Shown: positions 25,963 to 36,537 of the stretch, one piece after another
Position numbering within the stretch: position 1 is the first letter of the stretch
Layout: each line of letters begins with the position of its first letter
Assembly: GCF_000349325.1 (NCBI RefSeq)
Contig: NC_020504.1
Span: 2,700,053-2,764,052 of the forward strand
DNA length: 64,000 nucleotides
Direction of reading: 5' to 3'
Origin: Streptomyces davaonensis JCM 4913
GTDB lineage: Bacteria > Actinomycetota > Actinomycetes > Streptomycetales > Streptomycetaceae
Made by a program: the position numbers and the translations under genes
Notes under the pieces: model-generated
The model's database searches: none
Told to the model about the DNA's origin: nothing
Seen by the model: only the letters and a program-made list of their open reading frames with translations

Positions 25963-28047
25963 ATGCCCTCGCCCGAATCTGCCCCCCGCCACCTGCGGAT
26001 CCGCGGCGACCGCGCCCCGGACCGGGACCGCGCCGCCCGGGCGCTGCTGCCCGCCGACGCCGTCCGGGTGGACTGCCACCGCCGTCTGCGCGGCCCGTAC
26101 ACGGGGCTCGGCGGAATGCTGCGCGCGCTCGTGCCGTCGGTCTTCGCCCGGCGCCCGGACCTCGTCCGCGACCACCAGGTCGAGATCCTCACCGCCGCCC
26201 CCGAGTTGCACGCGCTGCTCGAAGCGGAGCCGGAGACGCTGACCCGGCTGGCCGTGGGCGAGGAGCGGACCCGCTTCTACAGCGAGGCGCGCAGCCGTCG
26301 TACGCCGCACGGGATCGTGGAGTTCCTGAAGGAGTGCCGGGCGGACCGGGAGGCTCCGGCCGGTCCGCTCACCGTGTTCTTCGACAACGCCCACGAGGCC
26401 GACGCGACCGACCGCGAGTGCCTGGCCATCATGCTGCGCCGATGCGATCCGCGCGCCGTACGCCTGCTCGTCGGGACGGGCCGGGGCCACTTGCCGGGTG
26501 AGTTGGGCACCGCCGTGGGCCGGTACGCGGACACCCTCGACGCCGATCCCGCCGACGAGGGGCCGGCGCGCACCCCGGACGAGCTGTGGCAGGCGTACAT
26601 CGCCTCGGACGGCACCAGCGACGATCCGGCCGAGCTGGCAGCCTGGCAGGACGCCGAACCGGCCACCCGGGCCGCCGCGCACGACGCGCGCGCCGACGTA
26701 CTGGAGGCGGACGGCGCCGTCGGGCACACGCTGGGCGCGATCCCCTTCCACCGCGAGCACGGCACCGACCCGACCGGGGCCGGGACCGCCGCGCTGCGCC
26801 GGGCCCTGGACTACTGCGTCGACCTCGGCTTCTACGCCGCCGCCGCGGACCTCGGCCTGCGCGGCTACGCGCTGACCGACCCGGACACCAGGCAGGTGGA
26901 GTACTGCCACTTCGCCGCGAAGGCCGCGCTCGCGCTGATCTCGCTCGGCCGGGCCCACCGCGCCAAGGAGCTGTACACCGAGCTGCGCGGCCGGTATCCG
27001 CTGCCCCGGGTCCACATGTCGACGAGCTACAACATGGCGATGCTGTACACCCGGTTCCTGCCCAAGGAGGAGCTGGACCACCATCTGGCGCGGGCGTACG
27101 CGAGCAACGGGGTGGCCCTGGCCACGCTCACCGAGGACTTCGAGGACCGGGCGTTCTACACGGTGTTCCAGCAGAACGGCCTGGCCCTCGTGGAGATGCA
27201 CCTGGGGCATCTCACCACGGCCCTGAAGCTGGTGGCCGAGGGAGTCGACCGGCTGAACCGGGAGACGCACCCGGACAAGTACCGGCTGCACAAGTCCGTG
27301 CTCATCCACAACCGGGCCAACGTCTACGCCGGCATGGGCATGCTCCAGGAGAGCATGGCGGACTTCGACACGGTGATCGGCCTCGATCCGCACTACCCGG
27401 AGTACTACCTGGACCGGGGCAACATGCACCGCCGCCTGGGCGACGACCAGGCCGCCCTGACGGACTACGAGACGGCGATGAAGATGGGCCCGCCGTTCCC
27501 CGAGCTGTACTACAACCGCGGTGATGTGCGGGCCGCGCGGGGCGATCTGGACGGCGCCGTCGAGGACTTCGGCTACGCGCTGGAGCTGGAGCCGGGTCAT
27601 CTGGACTCGCGGATCAACCACGCCTCGCTGCTGCTGGAGTCGGGCCGCCTGGACGAGGCCGCGGCCTCCGTGGCGGAAGGGCTGGCGCTGCACCCGGACA
27701 GCGCCCATCTGCTGTGCACAGAGGGCCTGTTGGCCCTGGAGCGGGACGACGCCGACACGGCGCGGCATGCCTTCTCGGCCGCCTTGAAGGCCGACCCCGA
27801 GCTGTACCAGGCGCTGGTCAACCAGGCGGTGCTCGCCTACTCGGAGGGCGCGTACGACGAGGCGGTACGGCTACTCGGGCGGGCCTTGGAGCAGACGGGC
27901 GACGATCCCGATCTGCTGTACAACCGGGGCGCCGCCCAACTGGCCGCGGGGCGGCCTGAGCCCGCCGCAGCTGACTTCACGCGGGCCCTCGAACTCCCGG
28001 GCGCCGACCGGGAGGAGATCCTCGAACAGCTGGCCCTGTGCCGCTGA
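25963..28047 (+). CDS. TPR protein with degenerate NTPase-like N-terminus
   Basis: 694 residues, soluble. Residues about 25-180 look like a worn STAND/AAA module: a Walker B-like segment (LTVFFDNAHEADATDREC) and a sensor-like RAVRLLVGTGRGH are present, but no P-loop is seen (the expected place reads LRGPYTGLGGMLRAL). From about residue 280 to the end are tetratricopeptide repeats, clearest between 440 and 680 (YPEYYLDRGNMHRRLGDDQA; LYYNRGDVRAARGDLDGAVE). It may be a scaffold or peptide-recognition protein for the cassette. GGAAGGA precedes the ATG; 43 bp after the M50 gene. Confidence 0.8.
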   Translation: MPSPESAPRHLRIRGDRAPDRDRAARALLPADAVRVDCHRRLRGPYTGLGGMLRALVPSVFARRPDLVRDHQVEILTAAPELHALLEAEPETLTRLAVGEERTRFYSEARSRRTPHGIVEFLKECRADREAPAGPLTVFFDNAHEADATDRECLAIMLRRCDPRAVRLLVGTGRGHLPGELGTAVGRYADTLDADPADEGPARTPDELWQAYIASDGTSDDPAELAAWQDAEPATRAAAHDARADVLEADGAVGHTLGAIPFHREHGTDPTGAGTAALRRALDYCVDLGFYAAAADLGLRGYALTDPDTRQVEYCHFAAKAALALISLGRAHRAKELYTELRGRYPLPRVHMSTSYNMAMLYTRFLPKEELDHHLARAYASNGVALATLTEDFEDRAFYTVFQQNGLALVEMHLGHLTTALKLVAEGVDRLNRETHPDKYRLHKSVLIHNRANVYAGMGMLQESMADFDTVIGLDPHYPEYYLDRGNMHRRLGDDQAALTDYETAMKMGPPFPELYYNRGDVRAARGDLDGAVEDFGYALELEPGHLDSRINHASLLLESGRLDEAAASVAEGLALHPDSAHLLCTEGLLALERDDADTARHAFSAALKADPELYQALVNQAVLAYSEGAYDEAVRLLGRALEQTGDDPDLLYNRGAAQLAAGRPEPAAADFTRALELPGADREEILEQLALCR

Positions 28048-28061
28048 GGGAGGTGACGGCC

Positions 28062-28550
28062 GTGGCTGTGGACTCCGTCGCCTTCCGCCGGGCGCTGTCC
28101 CATGTGGCCACCTCGGTGTCGGTCGTGACCACCTTCGACGACCGGGGGCAGCCGTACGGCGTCACCGTAGGCTCGCTGTGCTCGCTGTCGCTCACCCCGC
28201 CGCTGGTGCTGTTCTGCCTCGACCGCGGGGGCTCGGCCCACGCGGTCGTCACGGCCGCGCGCCGGTTCGGGGTGCATGTCCTGGGCGCCGGACAGCAGCC
28301 GCTGGCCCGCAGGTTCGCCGCCCGCGGCGAGGACCGGGCGGCGGGGCTCGTCCGGGGTGAGCTGCACGGCGTGCCGATGGTCCCGGGCGCCCTGGCGACG
28401 GTGGTGTGCAGTCGGCACACGGTCGTCGAGGCGGGCGATCACAGCGTGGTGATCGGGCTGGTGGAGCACGCCGACGTCACCGACGGTGCTCCGCTGCTCT
28501 ACTACGACCGCGGGTACCACACCCTGTTCGCACTGGGCTCCGGGCCCTGA
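28062..28550 (+). CDS. Flavin reductase domain protein
   Basis: 162 residues of the FMN-binding split-barrel flavin reductase family (FRRALSHVATSVSVVTTFDD; GVTVGSLCSLSLTPPLVLFC; YHTLFALG). Enzymes of this type give reduced flavin to a partner oxygenase or use it for other redox steps. GTG 28062 has GAGGGAGG at a good distance and is 15 bp after the TPR stop, so it belongs to the same transcript. No flavin-dependent oxygenase lies nearby, so its role in the cassette is open. Confidence 0.85.
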   Translation: MAVDSVAFRRALSHVATSVSVVTTFDDRGQPYGVTVGSLCSLSLTPPLVLFCLDRGGSAHAVVTAARRFGVHVLGAGQQPLARRFAARGEDRAAGLVRGELHGVPMVPGALATVVCSRHTVVEAGDHSVVIGLVEHADVTDGAPLLYYDRGYHTLFALGSGP

Positions 28551-29002
28551 GCCGGTCCGGCGCTGGTCCGCCAGGCCTCGTTCACAGCCGACGCCATACA
28601 GCCCGGGAGGGCGTGCAGGGTGTGGGCGAGCCGGGAGACCAGGCCGACGAACGGCGGTACGCGCAGCGCCGCCGGGGTGACGACGGGCGGCACGCCGTAG
28701 CGGTCGATCAGGTCCCCGACCTTGGCCCGGGCCTGCTCGCGCAGGGCGCGGTCGCGCAGCTCCCGCAGTTGCGCGGCCGCCGTGCCGAACTCCCGCTCGT
28801 AGGCGGTCAGCAGGTACTCCGGCAGGATGCGGCGGCCGCGCTCGTAGTCGAGCAGCCCGCTGTGCGAGCCGAAACCGAGCCGTCGCGCCAACGCGCGCAG
28901 GGAGAGGCCGTGTTCCAGACGGCACTGGTAGAGGGCCGCCCCCAGCAGGAGGGTGCAGTCGAGGTCGGAGCCGCGCGGAGTCTCGCCGGACTTGCGGACC
29001 AT
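28502..29002 (-). CDS. XRE-family DNA-binding protein
   Basis: 166 residues. HTH at about residues 15-80 (LSLRALARRLGFGSHSGLLDYERGRR), helical C-terminus without known domain. Converges on the flavin reductase gene with a 49-bp overlap, so the two transcripts are antisense at their 3' ends. It may regulate the peptide cassette. ATG 29002 is chosen over GTG 29008 because of the G-rich site upstream. Confidence 0.75.
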   Translation of the reverse strand: MVRKSGETPRGSDLDCTLLLGAALYQCRLEHGLSLRALARRLGFGSHSGLLDYERGRRILPEYLLTAYEREFGTAAAQLRELRDRALREQARAKVGDLIDRYGVPPVVTPAALRVPPFVGLVSRLAHTLHALPGCMASAVNEAWRTSAGPAQGPEPSANRVWYPRS

Positions 29003-29125
29003 GTCCACCCCCGTGAATGCCCGCTGGTCAGTGCGGCACGGTGGAGTATGGCAATCCTGTGAAGATTCGTCATGAGACCGTGGCGGGAATGGCCGTAAAC
29101 CGCTATCGCCGTCCGGAAAGACGCG

Positions 29126-29164
29126 GAGGGCCGCATCCCCGGTCGTACCGGAGATGCGGCCCTC
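29126..29164. terminator. Terminator after the aconitase gene
   Basis: 12-bp perfect outer stem (29126-29137 with 29153-29164; GAGGGCCGCATC), one mismatch, five more pairs and a three-base loop; 20 bp beyond the aconitase stop. Confidence 0.8.
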
Positions 29165-29183
29165 GACTGCGTTACCGGACCGC

Positions 29184-31991
<2,808 letters not shown>

Positions 31992-31996
31992 CTAAG

Positions 31997-32012
31997 TTAG
32001 GTAACCCTTACC
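31997..32012. promoter_or_regulatory. Iron-box-like sequence upstream of acnA
   Basis: TTAGGTAACCCTTACC, containing GGTAA-CCC-TTACC and close to one and a half half-sites of the DtxR/IdeR/DmdR consensus (TTAGGTTAGSCTAACCTAA). Control of aconitase by iron would be sensible because of its cluster, but the match is imperfect. Confidence 0.35.
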
Positions 32013-32042
32013 AGGGGGGCGGCTGTGGTACGCCTCGGCAGA

Positions 32043-32060
32043 TATCTCGATGTCGAGATA
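32043..32060. promoter_or_regulatory. Perfect palindrome TATCTCGA-TG-TCGAGATA
   Basis: Eight-base arms around TG, just before a possible -10 (TAGTAC, 32065-32070) of the rightward gene and 130 bp from acnA. Size and spacing fit a MarR-family operator. TamR, a MarR-family protein of S. coelicolor, is known to control aconitase; whether this is its site is a guess. Confidence 0.55.
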
Positions 32061-32121
32061 ACTCTAGTACATGGGGCCGGGATGGTCATGCCCGGCCTCA
32101 CTGTGATGTCCTTCTTCGACC

Positions 32122-32820
32122 ATGAAGCGAGGCGATTTCCATCGGCATGCCAGCGGCTGGACGGCGTGGGTACCGCTGCCGAAGACCGCATGGACGCGAC
32201 TGCGTCCCGGGCGCGCCCCACTGCGCTGTCCCCTGCTGACCGACGCCGACCTGGCGCGCGCCGCCTGGACGGCGACCCATCTCCCAGAGCTCTTCGCCGC
32301 GCTCCGGCACGCGGTGTGCGCGCACCACGAGGGCTTCCCGGAGGGCCTCGACGTACGCGCCGTCCACATCCACCCGGTCTCCCGGGACGGCATACCGTAC
32401 GTCGGCGTCGAGTTCCGCGATCTCGGCGTCGCCCTGCACGGTAGCCGGGTGGTGGACCTCGGCGGACCCGAAGTGGCCACCGACCGCCGGATCGCGGAAC
32501 ACGACGCCGCCGATCCGCGCACCGGTGTGGACGAGGCACTTTTCGGACACTGGAGCAGCATCCCCTTCGACTACGGCGTGATGGAGTGCTCGGAGTTCGA
32601 GTTGCGCGCCAACGGAGAGGGCTGGAGCAATCTCACCAACACCCTCGGGGACAGCTTCACCCGGCTGACCTGGCGGTGCCCGGAGCCCGGGCTGCTGGAG
32701 CTGCGGACGGAGGACGGGGCGGTGTCCCGGCACGCGTACCTGGTCACCGGCGACCCGGTGCCGACGGTCGCCTTCGAGGAACCGGTGGAGTTCTGCCATC
32801 AGTTCGCCCGGACGGGGTAG
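32122..32820 (+). CDS. Hypothetical protein
   Basis: 232 residues, mixed alpha/beta, no signal or membrane segment and no family recognised. Notable stretches are DVRAVHIHPVSRDGIPYVGVEF and HWSSIPFDYGVMECSEFEL, with several His and Cys. No convincing RBS precedes ATG 32122; a later start is possible. It is divergent from acnA, shares the palindrome-bearing region, and lies 136 bp before the HTH-MurA gene. Confidence 0.7.
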   Translation: MKRGDFHRHASGWTAWVPLPKTAWTRLRPGRAPLRCPLLTDADLARAAWTATHLPELFAALRHAVCAHHEGFPEGLDVRAVHIHPVSRDGIPYVGVEFRDLGVALHGSRVVDLGGPEVATDRRIAEHDAADPRTGVDEALFGHWSSIPFDYGVMECSEFELRANGEGWSNLTNTLGDSFTRLTWRCPEPGLLELRTEDGAVSRHAYLVTGDPVPTVAFEEPVEFCHQFARTG

Positions 32821-32928
32821 GCGAGGGGCAGCGCGGCTCCGCAGCGACATCGAACACACTGTCCGATATCGATGGATTCGCCCGGACCTTGACGGTCTGT
32901 CACCCGAATGACCCCCTCAGGAGGCGCC

Positions 32929-32944
32929 ATCTCATATCTGAGAT
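32929..32944. promoter_or_regulatory. Palindrome ATCTCA-TATC-TGAGAT before HTH-MurA
   Basis: Six-base arms around TATC, ending 12 bp before the start codon, thus overlapping the likely transcription or translation start. The product has its own HTH domain, so autoregulation is an obvious possibility. Confidence 0.5.
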
Positions 32945-32956
32945 AGCCTCAACCCC

Positions 32957-34486
32957 ATGGCAGACGACTACCTCGTACGTATCGGCAAGCTCATCCGTGA
33001 CGCCCGGCAACACCGTGGCTGGACACAGACGCAGCTGGCCGAGGCGCTCGGCACCTCCCAGAGCGCCGTCAATCGGATCGAGCGCGGCAATCAGAACATC
33101 AGCCTTGAGATGATCGCCCGAATCGGTGAAGCCCTGGACAGCGAAATCGTCTCTCTGGGCTATGCGGGCCCGATGCATCTGCGGGTGGTGGGCGGCCGTC
33201 GGCTGTCCGGCGCGATCGATGTGAAGACGAGCAAGAACGCGTGCGTGGCCCTGCTGTGCGCCTCGCTGCTCAACAAGGGGCGCACGGTGCTGCGCCGGGT
33301 GGCCAGGATCGAGGAGGTCTACCGTCTGCTGGAGGTCCTCCAGTCCATCGGCGTGCGCACCCGCTGGATCAACGACGGGGTCGACCTCGAACTGGTGCCG
33401 CCGGCCGAGCTGGACATGGCCGCCATCGACGCCGAGGCCGCCGTCCGCACCCGCTCCATCATCATGTTCCTCGGCCCGCTGCTGCACCGCATGGACAGCT
33501 TCAAGCTGCCCTACGCCGGCGGCTGCGACCTCGGCACGCGCACCATCGAACCGCACATGATCGCGCTGCGCCGGTTCGGCCTGGACATCGCGGCGACCGA
33601 GGGCCTGTACCACGCCCAGGTGGACCGGGCGATCTCCCCCGACCGTCCGATCGTGCTGACCGAGCGCGGGGACACGGTGACGGAGAACGCGCTGCTGGCG
33701 GCGGCCAGGCACGACGGTGTGACGACGATCCGCAACGCCTCCTCCAACTACATGGTCCAGGACCTGTGCTTCTTCCTGGAGGCGCTCGGCGTCAAGGTCG
33801 AGGGCATCGGCACCACCACGCTGACCGTGCACGGCGTGCCCACCATCGACGTGGACGTCGACTACTCCCCCTCCGAGGACCCGGTCGAGGCGATGAGCCT
33901 GCTGGCCGCGGCGGTGGTGACGGAGTCGGAGCTGACGGTGCGCCGGGTGCCCATCGAGTTCCTGGAGATCGAGCTCGCGGTCCTGGAGGAGATGGGCCTC
34001 GACCACGACCGCACGCCCGAGTACTTCGCGGACAACGGCCGTACCCGCCTGGTGGACCTCACCGTCCGACCCTCCAAGCTCGAAGCGCCGATCGACAAGA
34101 TCCACCCCATGCCCTTCCCGGGCCTGAACATCGACAACGTCCCGTTCTTCGCGGCCATCGCGGCGGTGGCCTCGGGCAAGACCCTGATCCACGACTGGGT
34201 CTACGACAACCGGGCGATCTACCTGACGGACCTCAACCGCCTCGGCGGCCGCCTCCAGTTGCTCGACCCCCACCGCGTCCTGGTCGAGGGCCCCACCCGC
34301 TGGCGCGCCGCCGAAATGATGTGCCCCCCGGCCCTGCGCCCCGCGGTGGTCGTCCTGCTGGCGATGATGGCCGCCGAGGGCACGTCGGTGCTCCGCAACG
34401 TCTACGTCATCAACCGCGGCTACGAGGACCTCGCCGAGCGCCTGAACTCGATCGGCGCGCAGATCGAAATCTTCCGGGACATCTGA
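32957..34486 (+). CDS. murA: UDP-GlcNAc 1-carboxyvinyltransferase with N-terminal XRE HTH
   Basis: 509 residues. Residues 8-68 are a Cro/C1-type HTH (RGWTQTQLAEALGTSQSAVN, RIERGNQNISLEMIARIGEA); residues 75-509 are a complete EPSP-synthase/MurA fold. The catalytic Cys of the active-site loop is Cys190 in YAGGCDLGTRTIEPHM. MurA transfers enolpyruvate from PEP to UDP-GlcNAc, the first committed step of peptidoglycan synthesis; Cys makes it fosfomycin-sensitive in principle. Streptomycetes have a second, HTH-less MurA. The fusion suggests a DNA-binding, perhaps ligand-sensing, moonlighting form. Confidence 0.93.
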   Translation: MADDYLVRIGKLIRDARQHRGWTQTQLAEALGTSQSAVNRIERGNQNISLEMIARIGEALDSEIVSLGYAGPMHLRVVGGRRLSGAIDVKTSKNACVALLCASLLNKGRTVLRRVARIEEVYRLLEVLQSIGVRTRWINDGVDLELVPPAELDMAAIDAEAAVRTRSIIMFLGPLLHRMDSFKLPYAGGCDLGTRTIEPHMIALRRFGLDIAATEGLYHAQVDRAISPDRPIVLTERGDTVTENALLAAARHDGVTTIRNASSNYMVQDLCFFLEALGVKVEGIGTTTLTVHGVPTIDVDVDYSPSEDPVEAMSLLAAAVVTESELTVRRVPIEFLEIELAVLEEMGLDHDRTPEYFADNGRTRLVDLTVRPSKLEAPIDKIHPMPFPGLNIDNVPFFAAIAAVASGKTLIHDWVYDNRAIYLTDLNRLGGRLQLLDPHRVLVEGPTRWRAAEMMCPPALRPAVVVLLAMMAAEGTSVLRNVYVINRGYEDLAERLNSIGAQIEIFRDI

Positions 34487-34505
34487 GCCGCCCCACACAC
34501 AGCGA

Positions 34506-34548
34506 CAGCAGGGCTCCCGCAGGCATCCGGCCTGCGGGAGCCCTGCTG
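34506..34548. terminator. Bidirectional terminator between murA and sod
   Basis: Perfect 19-bp stem (34506-34524 with 34530-34548) and five-base loop in the 67-bp convergent gap; serves both genes. Confidence 0.9.
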
Positions 34549-34553
34549 CTCCG

Positions 34554-35195
34554 TCACGGTGCGAGCAGCAGGCTGTCGCCGCGTTCCTTGGCGGCGGCGT
34601 AGCGCCGGGCCACGTCCTGCCAGTTGACGACCTTCCACATGGCCTCGATGAAGTCGACCTTCTGGTTCCTGTACTGGAGATAGAAGGCGTGCTCCCAGGC
34701 GTCGAAGACCAGGATCGGGGTCGAGCCCTGGCCGACGTTGCCCTGGTGGTCGTAGACCTGCTCGACGATGAGGCGGCCGCTCAGCGGCTCGTACGCCAGC
34801 ACACCCCAGCCCGACCCCTGGGTCGTGGCCGACGCCTTGGAGAGCTGGGCCTTGAACCTGTCGTAGGAGCCGAAGGACTCGGCGATGGCGGCCGCGAGCT
34901 CGCCGGCGCCGTCCTTCTCCAGTGGCTCGCCGCCGCCGTCACCGGTCATGTTGTGCCAGTAGACCGAGTGCAGGATGTGGCCGGAGAGGTGGAAGGCCAG
35001 GTTCTTCTCCAGACCGTTGATCGAGCCCCACGCCTCCTTGTCCCGCGCCTCGGCGAGTTGCTCCAGCGTGTCGTTCGCGCCCTTGACGTATGCCGCGTGG
35101 TGCTTGTCGTGGTGCAGTTCGATGATCTCGGGGCTGATCACCGGGGCCAGCGCCGAGTAGTCGTACGGAAGCTCCGGGAGCGAGTAAACCGGCAT
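34554..35195 (-). CDS. Fe/Mn superoxide dismutase
   Basis: 213 residues. Metal ligands are in [21 protein letters not shown], and the [12 protein letters not shown] box (Asp and His). Cytosolic; removes superoxide. The GGAGGA site fits ATG 35195. Gly/Gln pattern near TQGSGWGVL is compatible with either Fe or Mn. A 12-bp palindrome lies upstream. Confidence 0.95.
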   Translation of the reverse strand: MPVYSLPELPYDYSALAPVISPEIIELHHDKHHAAYVKGANDTLEQLAEARDKEAWGSINGLEKNLAFHLSGHILHSVYWHNMTGDGGGEPLEKDGAGELAAAIAESFGSYDRFKAQLSKASATTQGSGWGVLAYEPLSGRLIVEQVYDHQGNVGQGSTPILVFDAWEHAFYLQYRNQKVDFIEAMWKVVNWQDVARRYAAAKERGDSLLLAP

Positions 35196-35227
35196 GTCCA
35201 ACGTCCTCCGACGTTATTGCGAATGAT

Positions 35228-35239
35228 GTGCAGCTGCAC
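35228..35239. promoter_or_regulatory. Palindrome GTGCAGCTGCAC upstream of sod
   Basis: Perfect 12-bp palindrome 33 bp before the sod start; possible operator, regulator unknown. It does not match the nickel-responsive Nur box (TTGCAA repeats). Confidence 0.35.
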
Positions 35240-35346
35240 GCTAACAGCAAGAGTGGCATCCGTGGGGTTCGGAGTGCGCCGGGCATCCCGTTGGGTAATG
35301 TCGGACAGGACGCGACAGGGCGGACGGTCTACGGCGGGAATCCGGG

Positions 35347-35751
35347 ATGCGGGCAAGCAGGTACGTACGCGCAGGAGGTGCCCTCGGGCAGCTGCTGCTC
35401 GTCGTCGTGCTCGCGCTCGGGGTGTTCGTGATGCACACCGTGGGACATCCCGAGGACTCCGCTCATGAAGGGATGCGGAGCACGTCCCATGCCGCGCCGC
35501 CCATGGAGCATCCGGCGACGGACGAACCCGCGGGGTCATCCACCCACGAGCCCGCCATGCCTATGGACATGGCCTCGCTGTGCGTGGCCGTGCTGTTCGG
35601 CGCGTGGGTGCTCGCCGCGCTGCTGAAGTCGGCGTTCACCCGGCACGGGGAGTGGCTGGCGCGGCTGCTCGCCCAGGTCGCCGCCGTACTGCGGCCCAAT
35701 CCCCCGCCTCGCGGCCCCGATCTCACCCAGCTGTCGGTTCTGCGGCAATAG
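35347..35751 (+). CDS. Small Met/His-rich membrane protein (DUF6153-like)
   Basis: 134 residues. Two hydrophobic segments (LLLVVVLALGVFVMHTVG, near residues 16-33, and LCVAVLFGAWVLAALL) flank a loop rich in His and Met (HEGMRST, MEHP, HEPAMPMDMA). The pattern fits a metal- (copper-) handling envelope protein. It stands 78 bp before a DUF305 gene on the same strand, a pairing usual in actinobacteria. Confidence 0.7.
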   Translation: MRASRYVRAGGALGQLLLVVVLALGVFVMHTVGHPEDSAHEGMRSTSHAAPPMEHPATDEPAGSSTHEPAMPMDMASLCVAVLFGAWVLAALLKSAFTRHGEWLARLLAQVAAVLRPNPPPRGPDLTQLSVLRQ

Positions 35752-35829
35752 GCCGGTTCCTTCCACGGGCGTCAGCCCGTGACTCGGCATGCCCGGAAGG
35801 ACAGAACCACACACAAAGTGAGATCACCC

Positions 35830-36462
35830 ATGAATGCAGTCAAGCGCGGCCTCGCCGCGGCCGGACTCGTCACCGTCGGCGCCCTGTTCCTCGCGGCCTG
35901 CGGGGACGACGACATGGACGCGATGGAGCACGGCAGCTCGGCGTCCAAGTCGGCGGAGGCCGAGGCGGGGACGGAGACCGGGGCCGGTGGCTTCAATGAC
36001 GCCGACGTCGCCTTCGCCCAGATGATGATCCCGCACCACGAACAGGCCCTGGAGATGGCGGAGCTGGCCGACGGCCGGGCCGCCGACGCGGAGGTCAAGG
36101 ACCTCGCCGGGAAGATCGAGAAGGCCCAGGATCCCGAGATCCGGACGATGAAGGGCTGGCTGAAGGAGTGGAACCAGCCGGTCGCGGCGGAGTCCATGCC
36201 GGGCATGGACCACGGCTCCGGCCACGGCGGTGACGGCATGATGTCCGACACGGACATGACGGAGCTCAAGGCCCTCAAGGGCACTGCGTTCGACAAGGCC
36301 TTCGCCGAGATGATGATCGAGCACCACAACGGCGCGATCAGCATGGCCGAGGACGAGCGGAAGAACGGCGAGAGCGCCGACGCCAAGAAGATGGCCGAGG
36401 CCATCGTCGAGGGCCAGTCGGCCGAGGTCGAGCAGCTTCAGGACATCGTCGACCGGCTCTGA
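35830..36462 (+). CDS. DUF305 lipoprotein
   Basis: 210 residues. Lipoprotein signal with lipobox LAAC, then two ferritin-like helical DUF305 repeats, each with M-M-I-x-H-H (QMMIPHHEQALEMAEL and EMMIEHHNGAISMAED), and a His/Met-rich linker (MPGMDHGSGHGGDGMM). Probable periplasmic or surface copper/metal-binding protein working with the preceding membrane protein. A strong terminator follows. Confidence 0.9.
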   Translation: MNAVKRGLAAAGLVTVGALFLAACGDDDMDAMEHGSSASKSAEAEAGTETGAGGFNDADVAFAQMMIPHHEQALEMAELADGRAADAEVKDLAGKIEKAQDPEIRTMKGWLKEWNQPVAAESMPGMDHGSGHGGDGMMSDTDMTELKALKGTAFDKAFAEMMIEHHNGAISMAEDERKNGESADAKKMAEAIVEGQSAEVEQLQDIVDRL

Positions 36463-36470
36463 GTACAGCG

Positions 36471-36510
36471 GGACCGGGGCCGGAGAGGCTTTCCTCTCCG
36501 GCCCCGGTCC
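36471..36510 (+). terminator. Terminator after DUF305 gene
   Basis: Perfect 18-bp stem (36471-36488 with 36493-36510; GGACCGGGGCCGGAGAGG) with loop CTTT, eight bases after the stop. Confidence 0.9.
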
Positions 36511-36537
36511 GGGTGCGGGTGAAGCTCCTATAGATCG

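Noticed and set aside
35196..35240. Nur (nickel) box upstream of the superoxide dismutase
   Set aside because: TTGCGAATGATGTGCAG keeps only part of the TTGCAA-N5-TTGCAA pattern; not called.
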